DNA of 55,076 bases, from NCBI GenBank assembly GCA_021647945.1, contig JAKITT010000012.1, positions 1-55,076 on the forward strand, given 5' to 3'. Every line of letters starts with the position of its first letter. Within the stretch, counting starts at the first letter, position 1. The position numbers were made by a program, and so were the translations under genes. Origin of the DNA: Candidatus Polarisedimenticolaceae bacterium. Its GTDB lineage: Bacteria; Pseudomonadota; Gammaproteobacteria; Chromatiales; Chromatiaceae. A model generated the notes under the pieces. The model was not told the DNA's origin, ran no database searches, and saw only the letters and a program-made list of their open reading frames with translations. Shown in pieces: positions 21,631-32,099 of this stretch.

Positions 21631-24600
21631 GTTTGCTCTTCTTTAAGGACTGCGTGGATATTCTCTAGTAGTTCAGCCTCTTGGAATGGTTTGCCAAGAC
21701 AGCTCTTCACACCGAGTTCAAATGCGCGTTTACGATGTTTCTCACCGACACGGGAGGAGATCATGATAATTGGAATATCGCTCCAATCATTTGAGTTGCG
21801 CATGTGGCGTGCTAATTCAAAACCATCCATCCGAGGCATCTCAATATCGAGCAGCACCACATCAGGGTGATGCTCTTGCAGTACAGAGATCGCATCGACG
21901 CCATCCTTTGCGGTGATCACCTGCATATCGTGACGCTCAAGTAGGCGAGCCGTCACCTTACGCACTGTAATGGAGTCATCAACCACCATTGCTGTGATGG
22001 TCAAATCTTCAATATCATCCTTGTGTGTCGCAATCGTGGCAGCGCTACGTGACGTGGTACGCACCAGCGCACTCAAATCTGCAATCAAGGCGACACGACC
22101 ATCACCCAATATGGTTCCACCTGTGACCCAACTTAGGCTAGCAATTTGACTGCCAACCGCTTTAATAACCACCTGTCGAGTACCCAGCAACGCATCAACT
22201 TGAAGTGCCACCTGATGCTCACCGATATCGACCAGAAGCACAGGGAACCAACGTTCCCCTTCCAATAAAGCGGGTGTTCCGCTGTCGAGAAGATGGCCTA
22301 AATATTCAACTTTATACTCTTTACCCGCGTAACTATATCGCTGCTCACTATCTTCATAAAACTGCAGCAGATCTTCTCTATCAATGCGTACCACACCCTC
22401 AATGCTGCCATGCGGGACAGCGTAGATATGCTCGCCCATCTGGACCAGCAGAGCATCGGTAATCGCCAGTGTTAATGGCAGTTGAATAGTGAAACAGGCA
22501 CCTTTACCAGACTCAGAGCTGAGTGATATTAAGCCGCCCAGTTGTTTCACTTCATTGCTAACGGCATCAAGCCCAACACCCCGCCCAGCGATCTGGGTGA
22601 TCTCTTTGGCGGTACTGAAGCCAGACTCAAACACCAATTGCATAAGATCATCATCAGAGACCTTTTCATCTTGGTCTAATAGCCCTTGAGCGAGTGCTTT
22701 TTCACGAATTTTTTTGAGGTTAAGACCGGCACCATCATCTTCCAATACAAGCAGAACATTGGTTCCCTCTTGGCTCAGCGTAAGGGTCACTTTACCCACT
22801 TTGGGTTTGCCCTTTTCAACACGTCGATTGGGTTGTTCAATACCGTGAGCCACTGCATTTCTCAGCAGGTGCTCAAGCGCTGGCACAATCCGGTCTAGAA
22901 TGCTGCGGTCCATCTCCCCCTCAGCACCCTCTACAACTAGCTCCGCCTCACTACCTGTCTGGATAGCTGTTTGGCGGACCAAGCGGCTTAGGCGTGGAAC
23001 CAGCTGCGAGAAGGAGACCATACGTGTGTGCAACAGGCCATCCTGCAACTCCACTGCCACTCGGGACTGCTGCAAGAGCAGCGTTTCAGTATCACGTTGC
23101 TGCTCCTCGAGTAGGCCTCGAATGCTCCCTAAGTCACTCACCGTCTCCATCAAACTGCGAGAAACTTGCTGCATGGTGGAGAAACGGTCTAGCTCAAGCG
23201 GGTCAAAATCTGCGTGATCGTCAACCTTATCGGCATCGCTCTCATGCCGAAAAAGGATCTGGGTTTCGGTCTCAATATCGAGTTTACGCAGCTGGTCATG
23301 TAGACGAACTACAGTTCGGTCCAGCTCAATCAGATTAAATTTCAGTGTGCTGTTCTGCTGTTCTAGGCGCGAGCGATAGATACTGACCTCACCCGCCTGG
23401 TTAACCATCTTATCCAACAGCGTGGAATTGATGCGCATCTGTGAACGTGGGGCGTTAGATTTTGCCTCCGCTTCGCGCACCTTCTCTTCATCTTCCAGCG
23501 AGGAGAAACGGGATATCTTTTCTCCCTCACCATAGACCGGCGTTAGAGACGACGCCTGCTCGACATCATCTTCTGCTTCAGGGCTGACCTCTGTATCAAC
23601 CAAGTCACTCTCTGGCTCCTCACCAAATGGTGCATCAACTTCCTCAGATGATAGCGCTACCACCTCGAAAGGTACCACTTCAGCAGATGGCGTAGTTTCA
23701 CCTCTACTGAACTGTTCCAACCGCTCAATTAATCGATCAGACGAGGTGACAGTGTGACTATTCTCAATCTCATCAACCTGACTCGCCAGACGATCCATGC
23801 TGAGTTGAACCAGGCGTTTAATCTTGGAGTCCGAAGCCACTTCACCGTTATCGATCAAGGTGAGTAGAGACTCAACTGCGTGACTAAGATCACCCATCGG
23901 AGTGGCACCAACCAGACGTGCACTCCCTTTTACGGTGTGTAGTATTCGCTGCAACTGTTCAATCACCGGCGCATCGGCTTCACCTGCATGCCACCGCTGT
24001 AGTGTCTCCTCAATAGACTCTGATAATTCTCGTGCCTCTTCAATAAAGATCTCTACCAGTTCAACATCACTCGTCAGTTTGGTGATGCTCTCAGTGGCAT
24101 AGAGTTTTGAATCGGCAAAGAGAGACTCCACAGACTCCGATATGAGACTAGAATCAGGGAATTCATCAAGCAGAGAAGGTGCCTCGACCTCTTGAACAAC
24201 CTCCTCTTCAAAGGGAGTCACCTCAAGTAATTCATCAGAATCACCCTCGGTTTGATCCTCTTCTAGCTGCTCTTCTTCAGCAGGCAAGGCCTCATCAATT
24301 TGGGCGGGTGCGGCACTGCAGGCCTGCTTTAGCCGCTCAATCAGTCTCTCCGCTGATGCCACACTGTGGTTGTGTTCAACCTCATCAACCTGACTTGCTA
24401 GACGATCCACACTCAGCTGAATCAGGCGTTTAACTTTAGTGTCAGCCGCCACCTCTCCACTATCAATGATGATAAGCAGAGACTCCACCGCATGGCATAG
24501 GTCACCAATAGGCAGTGCCCCAACTAAACGCGCACTGCCTTTCAGCGTGTGCAGTGTACGCAGTAGCTGCTCAATCAGGGGTGATTGATCCTCACCCGCA

Positions 24601-27600
24601 TGCCAATGCTGCATAGCCTCTGCCAAGGACTCTGACAGTTCACTCGCCTCTTCAAGGAAGATATCGATCAGTTCATCATCTTCAGAGAGTTCAATGGCGG
24701 CTTCTGAGGTGTAGAGCTCTGAATCGGCAAAAACTGACTCAACAGAGTCGGAGGCAAGACCGAACTCATCAACAAGCTCCAGATCCTCGTCAGAGGCGGC
24801 CGAAGCGGGCACCTCGTGAACCCACTCATCTTCAACTGGAGGCGGGGCAAGTGCGGTAATCTCTAGTGTTTCATGCTCATCTTCGTCTTCGTCGGCAGCT
24901 TCTAGGTCGGCATCACCCTCTACTGTTGGAGATAGTTCGGCGTTCTCTTCAACAGATGAGACCTCCAATAGCTCATCAAAGGTCAGGTCAGACTCCGTCA
25001 ACTGGATGACATTGGCGCCATCATCCTTCACCTCAGCAGCATCACTGGCCCGCTCTTGGCCAACCGCTGTAAATGACGCGGCACAGGTGTACAGTTCATC
25101 CACTAAATCGTTGGCCAACGTGACTCTAGCGACCTTTTCAACCTCATCAGTCTGCTGGGCTAACCGATCAGCACTGCGCTGAATCAGCTCAACGGCCGCA
25201 TCATCGACCACTATCTTCTGCTGGTAGATCACTGTAAGCAGTGACTCCATCGCCTGGCAGAGATCACCCATGGGAGTGGCTCCCACTAGGCGGGAACTCC
25301 CTTTGAAGGTGTGCAAGGTACGTTTTAGCGTCACCAATTGAGGCCATGCGTCGCGTCTATTTCGCCACTGCTGTAGCTCAGTAGAGAGCACTTCAATCAG
25401 CTCATGTGACTCTTCAATGAAGATTTCAAGTAGCTCTTCATCCTCATCCAGAACAACCAGCCCCATCAATCCGCCAAGCGCCGCGTCACTCTCATCTTGT
25501 TCAATGATGGGGAGCGGCTCCTCTTCCGTCTCGATGATCAGATCTGAAGATTCAGTCGATGAGGGTTCGTCGTTGGCCAGCTCGGCCGCAACCTCATCCA
25601 TCACCATTTTCAACTGATCAAGATAGGGTTCATGATCAGGAAAAGGGCTCTCCTCGTGCAGAAGAGCAGAGAGAAGGGCCTGCCCCAGATCAACCCCCTC
25701 TTTGATCACGATTAAATGCGTTTTATCTACCACAAGATCATTTGATTGCAGCAGGTTGGTAAATTTTTCCAGCGCCTCACCTATTAGCGCCATAGCGTCT
25801 ATGCCCGCTGTGCGCGCACAACCGCGTAGGGTATGGGAGGCACGAATAATCGCGTTGCTAACCTGTTGAGGTTGATCGCTCGATTCACCCACCCGCACAA
25901 AATCTTCAAGGGTGGTGAGATGAGCCTGAGCCTCTGATACAAAGATCTCCATTAGCTCGGTATCACGCTCATAACCGATGGAGTCTTGATCTTGAGGTGG
26001 CGAATAGTCTGAATCTACAGCGAGATCTTCGACCATCTCTGCATCATAACTATCTTGATCAAGCTCTAACTCAATGGACTCACTGGGCTCTTCAAGCTCG
26101 CTCTCAGCAGAGGGCTCTTCGAGTGATCTATCGGCTGAAACTGGCGCTCCGCTCTCTGAAAAGGCATTCGCACGATCCATAAATGGAGCGCTATCAATGA
26201 GCGGCACTTCAGAGCGTTCCAAGCAATCAACAAACTGCGGCAAAACAGCAACCACATCTTCAAGCAGCTCAATAATCAATGGCGAGGCGGGGATCGTCTC
26301 ATCAAGAAGACGATTCAGCATATTCTCAACTGACCATGCCAGTTCACCAATAGTAATGGCGCCGACGAGTCGCCCACTCCCCTTAAGCGTGTGAAATGAA
26401 CGCCGAACAACGACCAGAATATCGCTATCTTCTGGCGTTGATTTCCAGCGGGGCAGCAGCATCTCTAGCCCCTCTATCTCCTCTCTTGCCTCCTCAACGA
26501 AGATCTCAAGAATCTCTGGATCAATATCCTCTAAGGGGGGCTTCTCTGATGAAGGAGGTGACTCTATGGCGGGTTCATCTGCCCTTTTTTCTAGAGACTC
26601 AGGTGCCTCAGGAAGCGTCATTTCATCCAGCGCTACAATAGCTGGAGTCGTATCTGACTCATCATCACCAAGCGCATCAGGTGTTACCTTCTCAGATGAA
26701 GGGGTGGTTAGAAGCTCTTTCATAGAGGCATTAGCGATGGCGAGTGTCTTCTGCCGATCACCGACCCCTCCCACCAACGACTCTAAATAGTACTCAATGC
26801 AGCTGATCACTTCGGCAAGTGCGTTCAGCCGATGGCTCTCTAGGTGGATCCCTTTTTCTAACAACTCGTCACTAATAAAATGTGATAGTTGCTCCAGCGT
26901 GTCAGAGGCATCTGTCAGCAATAAGATCTTTAACGCACCACCCACATTGCGGAAATAATAGGGCACATCTGTAAGGACCGAGGTATCATCTGGCAGTGCC
27001 ACAAAACGGATGATAGCCTCTTTCACTTTAGCGATATCAACCTTCGCCTCATGTACCGCTTTCTTTACCAACGACTGATACTCACCCGGTGGCAGTGCGG
27101 TGCCCCAAGCCGCTTCAGGCGTCTCCTCATCGCTCGAAACAGAGGTGATTTCGCTCAGGCTATTGACCGTAGACTCAACAAACAGGATATCTCCAGCCAT
27201 ATCCATCAGAACATCATCATCCAGCCCAGCACTGTTCTCCTCAAGGCTATTGATGAAATCCACTTGGCGAACCAATCGGCTGCGCAGTGCACCCTGCCCA
27301 ACCATACCCAGCGTATCGGCCACTTTACTCAACGGCTGTTTGATTTTTATAAGTGGGTCAAACTGTGAACGATCACCACGAATGTAGAGATCAAGTGTAT
27401 CTTTAACGACCGTCAACTCATTTTTGATCGCGGATTTAACCGACTCCAGCAGGTCAATATTGATTGAGTTTAGGCTCTTACGGCCCGCTGCAATCTCATC
27501 TTCACTTGGCAGTGCATTCTGCAATTGATAGACACGCTTCACCTCGACCAGATGGGGGTTATCTGAGGTACTTTGCGCGACATAATAGAGTAAGTTTTTT

Positions 27601-28388
27601 AGTAAACCTGTTGAGGGCGCATCGATGATCGCATTTTCGCCACCATCAATAATGCGTTTAATCTCCCGGTCGACCTTGCCAAGCAGCAGTTTTACCGCCA
27701 CACCGGAACCAACATCGCCCTCTTTTAACCCTTCAACAACCGCTTGAGCCACCCAAAAGACCCGATGAACGGTTTCACTACCAGCATGCTCTACCAGCTC
27801 TGCCAAAACATTTGCCAGCAGTTGGAAGCCCTTCTCCCCCTCCATGTTTCGAAACCAATTGAGCAGGCCAAGGTGGTAACGGTGACGTATTCGCCGAGCA
27901 ATCTCTGGCAGTTTGGGGTTGATCTCACCATCAACCCGGCCTGAGACCTGGGTCTCTTCAAGTGTGGGACTAAAAAGTGCGGCTTCAGTCAGGAGTGGGG
28001 CGTCACGCGTTGCACGCAGATCATTCATCAACGGCAAAATGACCAGCGGGATATCAGGCTCACCGCCCTGTAATTTCTCGAGATAATCAGGAAATTGAAT
28101 CAGCGCCAACATCAGCGCTTCAGCAGCATCTTCCAGCTGTCGTACCTTGCCATCTTTTAGCGCAACGGCAACGAGCTCCATCTCCTCAGCCAACATGGCT
28201 GGGCCATAGAGCTGAACCATGTGGAGAATGCCCTGTACTTGGTGGATGCCGTTAATACAAGTCTGGATCGTTGAGTGCTTTGTCGGCTGCTCAACAAAAC
28301 TCTCAAGGGCACATCTTGCCTGACGAACTGTCTCGTCCAACTCCCCTTTAACCCAATTCAGCGCACCAAAATCATGAGCACTCGCCAT
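21627..28388 (-). CDS. chpA: ChpA/PilL-type hybrid chemotaxis histidine kinase
   Basis: A 2253-residue CheA-like kinase controlling type IV pilus output. The N-terminus has an Hpt-like helical domain (HQVQG at 49-53) and, near residue 480, a degenerate one in which Arg replaces His (FRNVGG). Five canonical Hpt domains follow, with phospho-accepting His at 666, 852, 1026, 1280 and 1484 (H-T/S-x-K/R-G motifs), joined by acidic linkers. The CheA core comes next: dimerisation from about 1650, HATPase N-box near 1843 (LRNAVAHG), GRGVGLDAV near 1935, a CheW domain about 1980-2110, and a C-terminal receiver (VVDDS near 2133, phospho-Asp near 2178). The last two Hpt modules look like a recent internal duplication. 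It lies 58 bp after pilJ and overlaps chpC. The size is close to P. aeruginosa ChpA. Confidence 0.93.
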   Translation of the reverse strand: MASAHDFGALNWVKGELDETVRQARCALESFVEQPTKHSTIQTCINGIHQVQGILHMVQLYGPAMLAEEMELVAVALKDGKVRQLEDAAEALMLALIQFPDYLEKLQGGEPDIPLVILPLMNDLRATRDAPLLTEAALFSPTLEETQVSGRVDGEINPKLPEIARRIRHRYHLGLLNWFRNMEGEKGFQLLANVLAELVEHAGSETVHRVFWVAQAVVEGLKEGDVGSGVAVKLLLGKVDREIKRIIDGGENAIIDAPSTGLLKNLLYYVAQSTSDNPHLVEVKRVYQLQNALPSEDEIAAGRKSLNSINIDLLESVKSAIKNELTVVKDTLDLYIRGDRSQFDPLIKIKQPLSKVADTLGMVGQGALRSRLVRQVDFINSLEENSAGLDDDVLMDMAGDILFVESTVNSLSEITSVSSDEETPEAAWGTALPPGEYQSLVKKAVHEAKVDIAKVKEAIIRFVALPDDTSVLTDVPYYFRNVGGALKILLLTDASDTLEQLSHFISDELLEKGIHLESHRLNALAEVISCIEYYLESLVGGVGDRQKTLAIANASMKELLTTPSSEKVTPDALGDDESDTTPAIVALDEMTLPEAPESLEKRADEPAIESPPSSEKPPLEDIDPEILEIFVEEAREEIEGLEMLLPRWKSTPEDSDILVVVRRSFHTLKGSGRLVGAITIGELAWSVENMLNRLLDETIPASPLIIELLEDVVAVLPQFVDCLERSEVPLIDSAPFMDRANAFSESGAPVSADRSLEEPSAESELEEPSESIELELDQDSYDAEMVEDLAVDSDYSPPQDQDSIGYERDTELMEIFVSEAQAHLTTLEDFVRVGESSDQPQQVSNAIIRASHTLRGCARTAGIDAMALIGEALEKFTNLLQSNDLVVDKTHLIVIKEGVDLGQALLSALLHEESPFPDHEPYLDQLKMVMDEVAAELANDEPSSTESSDLIIETEEEPLPIIEQDESDAALGGLMGLVVLDEDEELLEIFIEESHELIEVLSTELQQWRNRRDAWPQLVTLKRTLHTFKGSSRLVGATPMGDLCQAMESLLTVIYQQKIVVDDAAVELIQRSADRLAQQTDEVEKVARVTLANDLVDELYTCAASFTAVGQERASDAAEVKDDGANVIQLTESDLTFDELLEVSSVEENAELSPTVEGDADLEAADEDEDEHETLEITALAPPPVEDEWVHEVPASAASDEDLELVDEFGLASDSVESVFADSELYTSEAAIELSEDDELIDIFLEEASELSESLAEAMQHWHAGEDQSPLIEQLLRTLHTLKGSARLVGALPIGDLCHAVESLLIIIDSGEVAADTKVKRLIQLSVDRLASQVDEVEHNHSVASAERLIERLKQACSAAPAQIDEALPAEEEQLEEDQTEGDSDELLEVTPFEEEVVQEVEAPSLLDEFPDSSLISESVESLFADSKLYATESITKLTSDVELVEIFIEEARELSESIEETLQRWHAGEADAPVIEQLQRILHTVKGSARLVGATPMGDLSHAVESLLTLIDNGEVASDSKIKRLVQLSMDRLASQVDEIENSHTVTSSDRLIERLEQFSRGETTPSAEVVPFEVVALSSEEVDAPFGEEPESDLVDTEVSPEAEDDVEQASSLTPVYGEGEKISRFSSLEDEEKVREAEAKSNAPRSQMRINSTLLDKMVNQAGEVSIYRSRLEQQNSTLKFNLIELDRTVVRLHDQLRKLDIETETQILFRHESDADKVDDHADFDPLELDRFSTMQQVSRSLMETVSDLGSIRGLLEEQQRDTETLLLQQSRVAVELQDGLLHTRMVSFSQLVPRLSRLVRQTAIQTGSEAELVVEGAEGEMDRSILDRIVPALEHLLRNAVAHGIEQPNRRVEKGKPKVGKVTLTLSQEGTNVLLVLEDDGAGLNLKKIREKALAQGLLDQDEKVSDDDLMQLVFESGFSTAKEITQIAGRGVGLDAVSNEVKQLGGLISLSSESGKGACFTIQLPLTLAITDALLVQMGEHIYAVPHGSIEGVVRIDREDLLQFYEDSEQRYSYAGKEYKVEYLGHLLDSGTPALLEGERWFPVLLVDIGEHQVALQVDALLGTRQVVIKAVGSQIASLSWVTGGTILGDGRVALIADLSALVRTTSRSAATIATHKDDIEDLTITAMVVDDSITVRKVTARLLERHDMQVITAKDGVDAISVLQEHHPDVVLLDIEMPRMDGFELARHMRNSNDWSDIPIIMISSRVGEKHRKRAFELGVKSCLGKPFQEAELLENIHAVLKEEQT

Positions 28389-28446
28389 CTTAGCTTCCCG
28401 ATTATCTACCCAGCAGAACGGTTTGCATCAAACCATAAACACCCAA

Positions 28447-30477
28447 TCAGTCTGGCAGTTTAAAGCCGGCGACGGAGACCTGTAGTTCATCGGCCATATC
28501 GGCCAATGCACCAATAGAGATTGAGGTCTGAGCCGTACCCTCTGAGGTCTGAGTTGTAATCTCCTGGATCACGCTCATGATCTCACTCACTTTTCGTGCC
28601 TCATCGGACTGTTCCATCGCTGATGCGGAGATCTTGCCAGTCATTTCAGCAATGTAGTTGGAGACGGTCTCAATCTCAAGCAGCGATTCACCCGCCTCTT
28701 CAGCCAGTTTTGCCCCTCTAACCACACCTGCGGTACTTGCCTCCATTGAGGTCACCGCCTCATTGGTATCAGACTGAATCGTCTTAACCAGCGCATCAAT
28801 CTGCTTGGTGGCGTTACTGGAACGCTCGGCCAATCGCTGCACCTCATCGGCAACCACCGCGAAACCGCGTCCCGCGTCACCTGCCATGGCGGCCTGCATC
28901 GCTGCATTCAAGGCGAGAATATTGGTCTGATCGGCGATATCATCAATCAGTTCAACGATATCTCCAATCTCCTGGGAGCTCTCACCCAGTCGTTTAATTC
29001 GCTTCGATGTCTCCTGGATCTGTTCACGAATCCCATCCATACCCTCAATGGTATTGCGTACAGAGGCGGCACCTTTTGTCGCGATATCAACTGATCGCTG
29101 AGCAACATCTACAGACTCTTTAGCATCGCTCGACATCAACTCAATAGCACTGTTCATATCCTGGATCGCTTCAGAGGCACCGATAATTTGATCCGCCTGA
29201 TGCTCACTCGCCTCAGCCAGATGCATCGCTGTAGCTCGACTCTCTTGTGCTGCACTGGAGACCTCTACTGAGGTGGTATTAATGGTTGTTACCAACTCTC
29301 TCAACGCCTCAACGGCGTAGTTAATAGAGTCCGCAATAGCGCCGGTGATATCTTCAGTCACACTGGCAGATACTGTGAGATCGCCATCGGCTAGATCACC
29401 CATCTCATCCAACAGGCGCAAAATAGCTTTTTGGTTAGCGGCATTTTGCATCTTCGACTCGCTCTCTTTAAGACGTGCCTCAGCAACCAGACGCATACCA
29501 AGAAGAATCAACAAGATACCTGCCACACTGCCCATTGCGGCCACCATGCCGGGGCCCGCTTTGATACCGGCTATCGTCAAACGACCGGGAGATTGTGTGT
29601 ACTCGACTGTGAGTTCTTCTGCCGCAATACTGACCACTTCACTCACCTGGCTGATATCTGCTGCGGCATTAAGTGCGGCAAGAACTGCAGGAAGCGCATC
29701 AAAAATTTCCTCTGCATGATCACTCACAGTGCCGTAAACGGCAGCCACTGAGCGCAGCTTTTGAACCAATTCTGGCGCGGTGACTCGAGTGACGCCCAAA
29801 TCTTCATCGCCCTCAAGCATCCCCTCTAAGACGCGACCAAAACGATCTGTATCACGACTAAATTGATCGGCGGCTGAAGCGGTTATCTCCCCGCCATCCA
29901 ATACACCACTGGCATTATCTGAAATACGCTGGGCCAACATAAGCTGCTGAGTTGCAATATAGATTTGATGTTGCGGAACACGCTGTTTGACCAGCGCCTT
30001 AACAACATCATCTGACAGCTGCTGCAGCTTGACCACTGAGCTATCAATGACATCAATAAACTCGCCGATGGCAATAATGGAGTCTCGATTGGCTAAGATC
30101 TCTTCTGCCCCCACACGCAGCTTAGCCCAGCTATTTTTAACCCCATCCAATGCAGCTGCGACCTCCGCTGGCGAGGGAGGAAGCGACTTATCTGCGGTGC
30201 CGTTCTCCAGTTCATTCAGCAGAAATTCAAACCGGTTTTTCGATTTATTAAGGGCGTTAAATGCAACGCTGTCACCCTTGGCCGAAGCCAGCGCAAATTT
30301 TGCAATCTGCTGCGACAAAAAGCGCTGTTCGGTCGAGCGTAAGAGATAGTTCTCGTCATACGCTTCCCGTTGTGCCGTGTGTATAAACACCGCCAACGCC
30401 AAACCCAACATAACGACAACCAGAACAGTGAGAACTACACCACCGCCCGTGATAACTTTTGCATTACTATCTTTCAT
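28447..30477 (-). CDS. pilJ: PilJ-type methyl-accepting receptor for twitching motility
   Basis: The membrane chemoreceptor of the Pil-Chp system, 676 residues. TM1 is about 12-32 ([19 protein letters not shown]) and TM2 about 313-332 ([19 protein letters not shown]). The large periplasmic part between them is PilJ-like, including [17 protein letters not shown]. After HAMP-like sequence the signalling tip reads [20 protein letters not shown], the PilJ variant of the MCP hairpin. It is flanked by pilI and chpA, which supply adaptor and kinase. No methyltransferase gene (pilK) follows, unlike the P. aeruginosa order. Confidence 0.93.
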   Translation of the reverse strand: MKDSNAKVITGGGVVLTVLVVVMLGLALAVFIHTAQREAYDENYLLRSTEQRFLSQQIAKFALASAKGDSVAFNALNKSKNRFEFLLNELENGTADKSLPPSPAEVAAALDGVKNSWAKLRVGAEEILANRDSIIAIGEFIDVIDSSVVKLQQLSDDVVKALVKQRVPQHQIYIATQQLMLAQRISDNASGVLDGGEITASAADQFSRDTDRFGRVLEGMLEGDEDLGVTRVTAPELVQKLRSVAAVYGTVSDHAEEIFDALPAVLAALNAAADISQVSEVVSIAAEELTVEYTQSPGRLTIAGIKAGPGMVAAMGSVAGILLILLGMRLVAEARLKESESKMQNAANQKAILRLLDEMGDLADGDLTVSASVTEDITGAIADSINYAVEALRELVTTINTTSVEVSSAAQESRATAMHLAEASEHQADQIIGASEAIQDMNSAIELMSSDAKESVDVAQRSVDIATKGAASVRNTIEGMDGIREQIQETSKRIKRLGESSQEIGDIVELIDDIADQTNILALNAAMQAAMAGDAGRGFAVVADEVQRLAERSSNATKQIDALVKTIQSDTNEAVTSMEASTAGVVRGAKLAEEAGESLLEIETVSNYIAEMTGKISASAMEQSDEARKVSEIMSVIQEITTQTSEGTAQTSISIGALADMADELQVSVAGFKLPD

Positions 30478-30534
30478 CTACACTTTCTCCCGAAAGGGCA
30501 ACTCTTTTGTTTGAACCCAGTACAAAATGGAGCA

Positions 30535-31101
30535 CTAAAGCGCTGCGACCTGGAACTCTTGGCTTGCCGCCAAAGCCCGCATACTAAACACAGGCCAAGC
30601 CTCTCCATCTTGTTCAAATGAAAAATCTATATAGTTGGCAATACTCCCCACCAACAGCAACTCTGGACAACGATTTACATCCAGAAAATGGCGCATACTC
30701 ACTCGCTCATCCACCAGCAGACCGACAAACTTGTCCCGTAAACGAATAACCAGCGTCCGGTTATGTCTCCCTCGTGTAGTCACCCGTCCCCCAAGAAAGG
30801 CCTGTAGATCGACGATAGGAAGTAGACTTCCGCGTATATTTGCCACCCCGACCATCCAGGCATGCGTACCTGGGACGTCAGTCACTTCCGGTGGAAAATT
30901 AAGGATCTCACACACTTCACTCAGCGGGGCGACAACCCGTGTATTGGCTACCGAAAAAACAACCCCTTCCCACTGCGCTTTAATCTCCTCTTGCTGAGGC
31001 AGACTCGCCGCTTTTTCACGACTGCGCTGATCTATTTTTTGTAGTACACCAATCAGTTCATTAGGTGGCACACTAGGCTCACCCACCAAAGCGCTAGCCA
31101 C
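30535..31101 (-). CDS. pilI: PilI, CheW-like adaptor
   Basis: A 188-residue CheW-domain protein linking PilJ to ChpA. Typical features are WEGVVFSVANTRVVAPLSEV, VPGTHAWMVGVANIRGSLLPIVDL and LVIRLRDKFVGLLVDE. The open frame extends to 31170, but I choose GTG at 31101 because GGAGG (complement of 31108-31112) lies six bases upstream and the extra residues would overlap deep into pilH. With this start the gene overlaps the pilH stop by eight bases, consistent with translational coupling. Confidence 0.88.
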   Translation of the reverse strand: MASALVGEPSVPPNELIGVLQKIDQRSREKAASLPQQEEIKAQWEGVVFSVANTRVVAPLSEVCEILNFPPEVTDVPGTHAWMVGVANIRGSLLPIVDLQAFLGGRVTTRGRHNRTLVIRLRDKFVGLLVDERVSMRHFLDVNRCPELLLVGSIANYIDFSFEQDGEAWPVFSMRALAASQEFQVAAL

Positions 31102-31528
31102 CCAATGCCTCCGCAACCTTGCCCAACAACTCATCAGCAGAGATGGGCTTAACCACATAATTAACGGCACCTTGCCGCTTTGCCCAGTTTCTGTCGGTTT
31201 CCTGATCCTTGGTGGTCACCATAATCACGGGGATATTGGCCGTATCAGCGTTTTTGCTTAGTTGACGCGTTGCCTGAAAACCGTTCAACACCGGCATAAC
31301 AACATCCATAAGAATCAGATCGGGCATTAGAGTGCATGCTGTTTCAACGCCCTGCTGACCATCAGCCGCCACCTCAATCTTATAGCCTTCAGCTTCAAGA
31401 ACTTTTCTAAGAACATGGACTTCAGTGGGTGAGTCATCAACAATCAGAATGGTTTGCCCTTTAGGGCTCCCTGTTGAAGTGGAGGTTTCCGCAGAGACCT
31501 TCTTATTTTTTCCAAAAAAACTGATCAT
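31094..31528 (-). CDS. pilH: PilH, CheY-like response regulator
   Basis: A single-domain receiver of 144 residues. After a short N-terminal extension (MISFFGKNKKVSAETSTSTG) the receiver starts ILIVDDSPTE; the phospho-Asp is in LILMDVVMP, the Thr in VIMVTTKDQ and the Lys in VVKPIS. In P. aeruginosa PilH opposes PilG, promoting pilus retraction or acting as a phosphate sink. It overlaps pilI and follows pilG after 166 bp, which include a perfect 14-bp palindrome AGATTTTAAAATCT at 31553-31566. Confidence 0.9.
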   Translation of the reverse strand: MISFFGKNKKVSAETSTSTGSPKGQTILIVDDSPTEVHVLRKVLEAEGYKIEVAADGQQGVETACTLMPDLILMDVVMPVLNGFQATRQLSKNADTANIPVIMVTTKDQETDRNWAKRQGAVNYVVKPISADELLGKVAEALGG

Positions 31529-31552
31529 AGGCTCAGAACTCTTAATTTAGTA

Positions 31553-31566
31553 AGATTTTAAAATCT
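31553..31566. promoter_or_regulatory. Perfect 14-bp palindrome in the pilG-pilH gap
   Basis: AGATTTTAAAATCT is fully self-complementary and AT-rich, lying 25 bp before the pilH start codon in the 166-bp gap after pilG. It could be an operator for a separate pilH promoter, or chance in AT-rich DNA. Confidence 0.3.
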
Positions 31567-31694
31567 ATTTCCGTAACTAGTGAGTTTCCCCTGGTGAAAC
31601 CACATTCCTATCTAAGAATGAAGCAACACCTGAGCTGTTACTGGAATAGTTGTTTTTTTTGCTGAGTAGTTTTCTATTTTATTAATTACTGTCT

Positions 31695-32099
31695 CTATGC
31701 CGACTTTACTGCATAACGCCTGATTGCATCCAGCAGCTCGGCCTTAGTAAAGGGTTTTGTAAGATACTGTTCAGAACCAACGATGCGACCACGTGCGCGA
31801 TCAAAAAGGCCGTCTTTACTCGACAACATTATGACTGGGGTGTGTTGAAAGGCTTCATTATGCTTAATTAAAGCGCAAGTCTGGTAACCGTCAAGGCGCG
31901 GCATCATAATGTCGACAAAGATCAGGTCAGGTCGGGTATCAGCAATCAATGCAAGCGCTTCGAAACCATCTATTGCAGTGGTGACATCACAACCCGCTTT
32001 TTTCAACAATGTTTCAGCTGTCTTACGAATGGTCTTGCTGTCATCAACAACCATGACCTTAACCCCTGTGATATCTGCATCGACATCTCCAATGCTCAC
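31695..32099 (-). CDS. pilG: PilG, CheY-like response regulator
   Basis: A single-domain receiver of 134 residues and the first gene of the Pil-Chp operon. The acidic pocket is VMVVDDSKTIRKTAE, the phospho-Asp is in LIFVDIMMPRLDG, the Ser in VIMLSSKDG and the Lys in YLTKPFT. In P. aeruginosa PilG drives pilus extension through PilB and raises cAMP. The start is GTG at 32099, preceded by AGAGGA. It is divergent from gshB, as in P. aeruginosa. Confidence 0.92.
   Translation of the reverse strand: MSIGDVDADITGVKVMVVDDSKTIRKTAETLLKKAGCDVTTAIDGFEALALIADTRPDLIFVDIMMPRLDGYQTCALIKHNEAFQHTPVIMLSSKDGLFDRARGRIVGSEQYLTKPFTKAELLDAIRRYAVKSA

Noticed and set aside
30535..31170. Longer pilI starting at 31170
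   Set aside because: Would overlap pilH by 77 bp; GTG at 31101 with GGAGG upstream is the better start.
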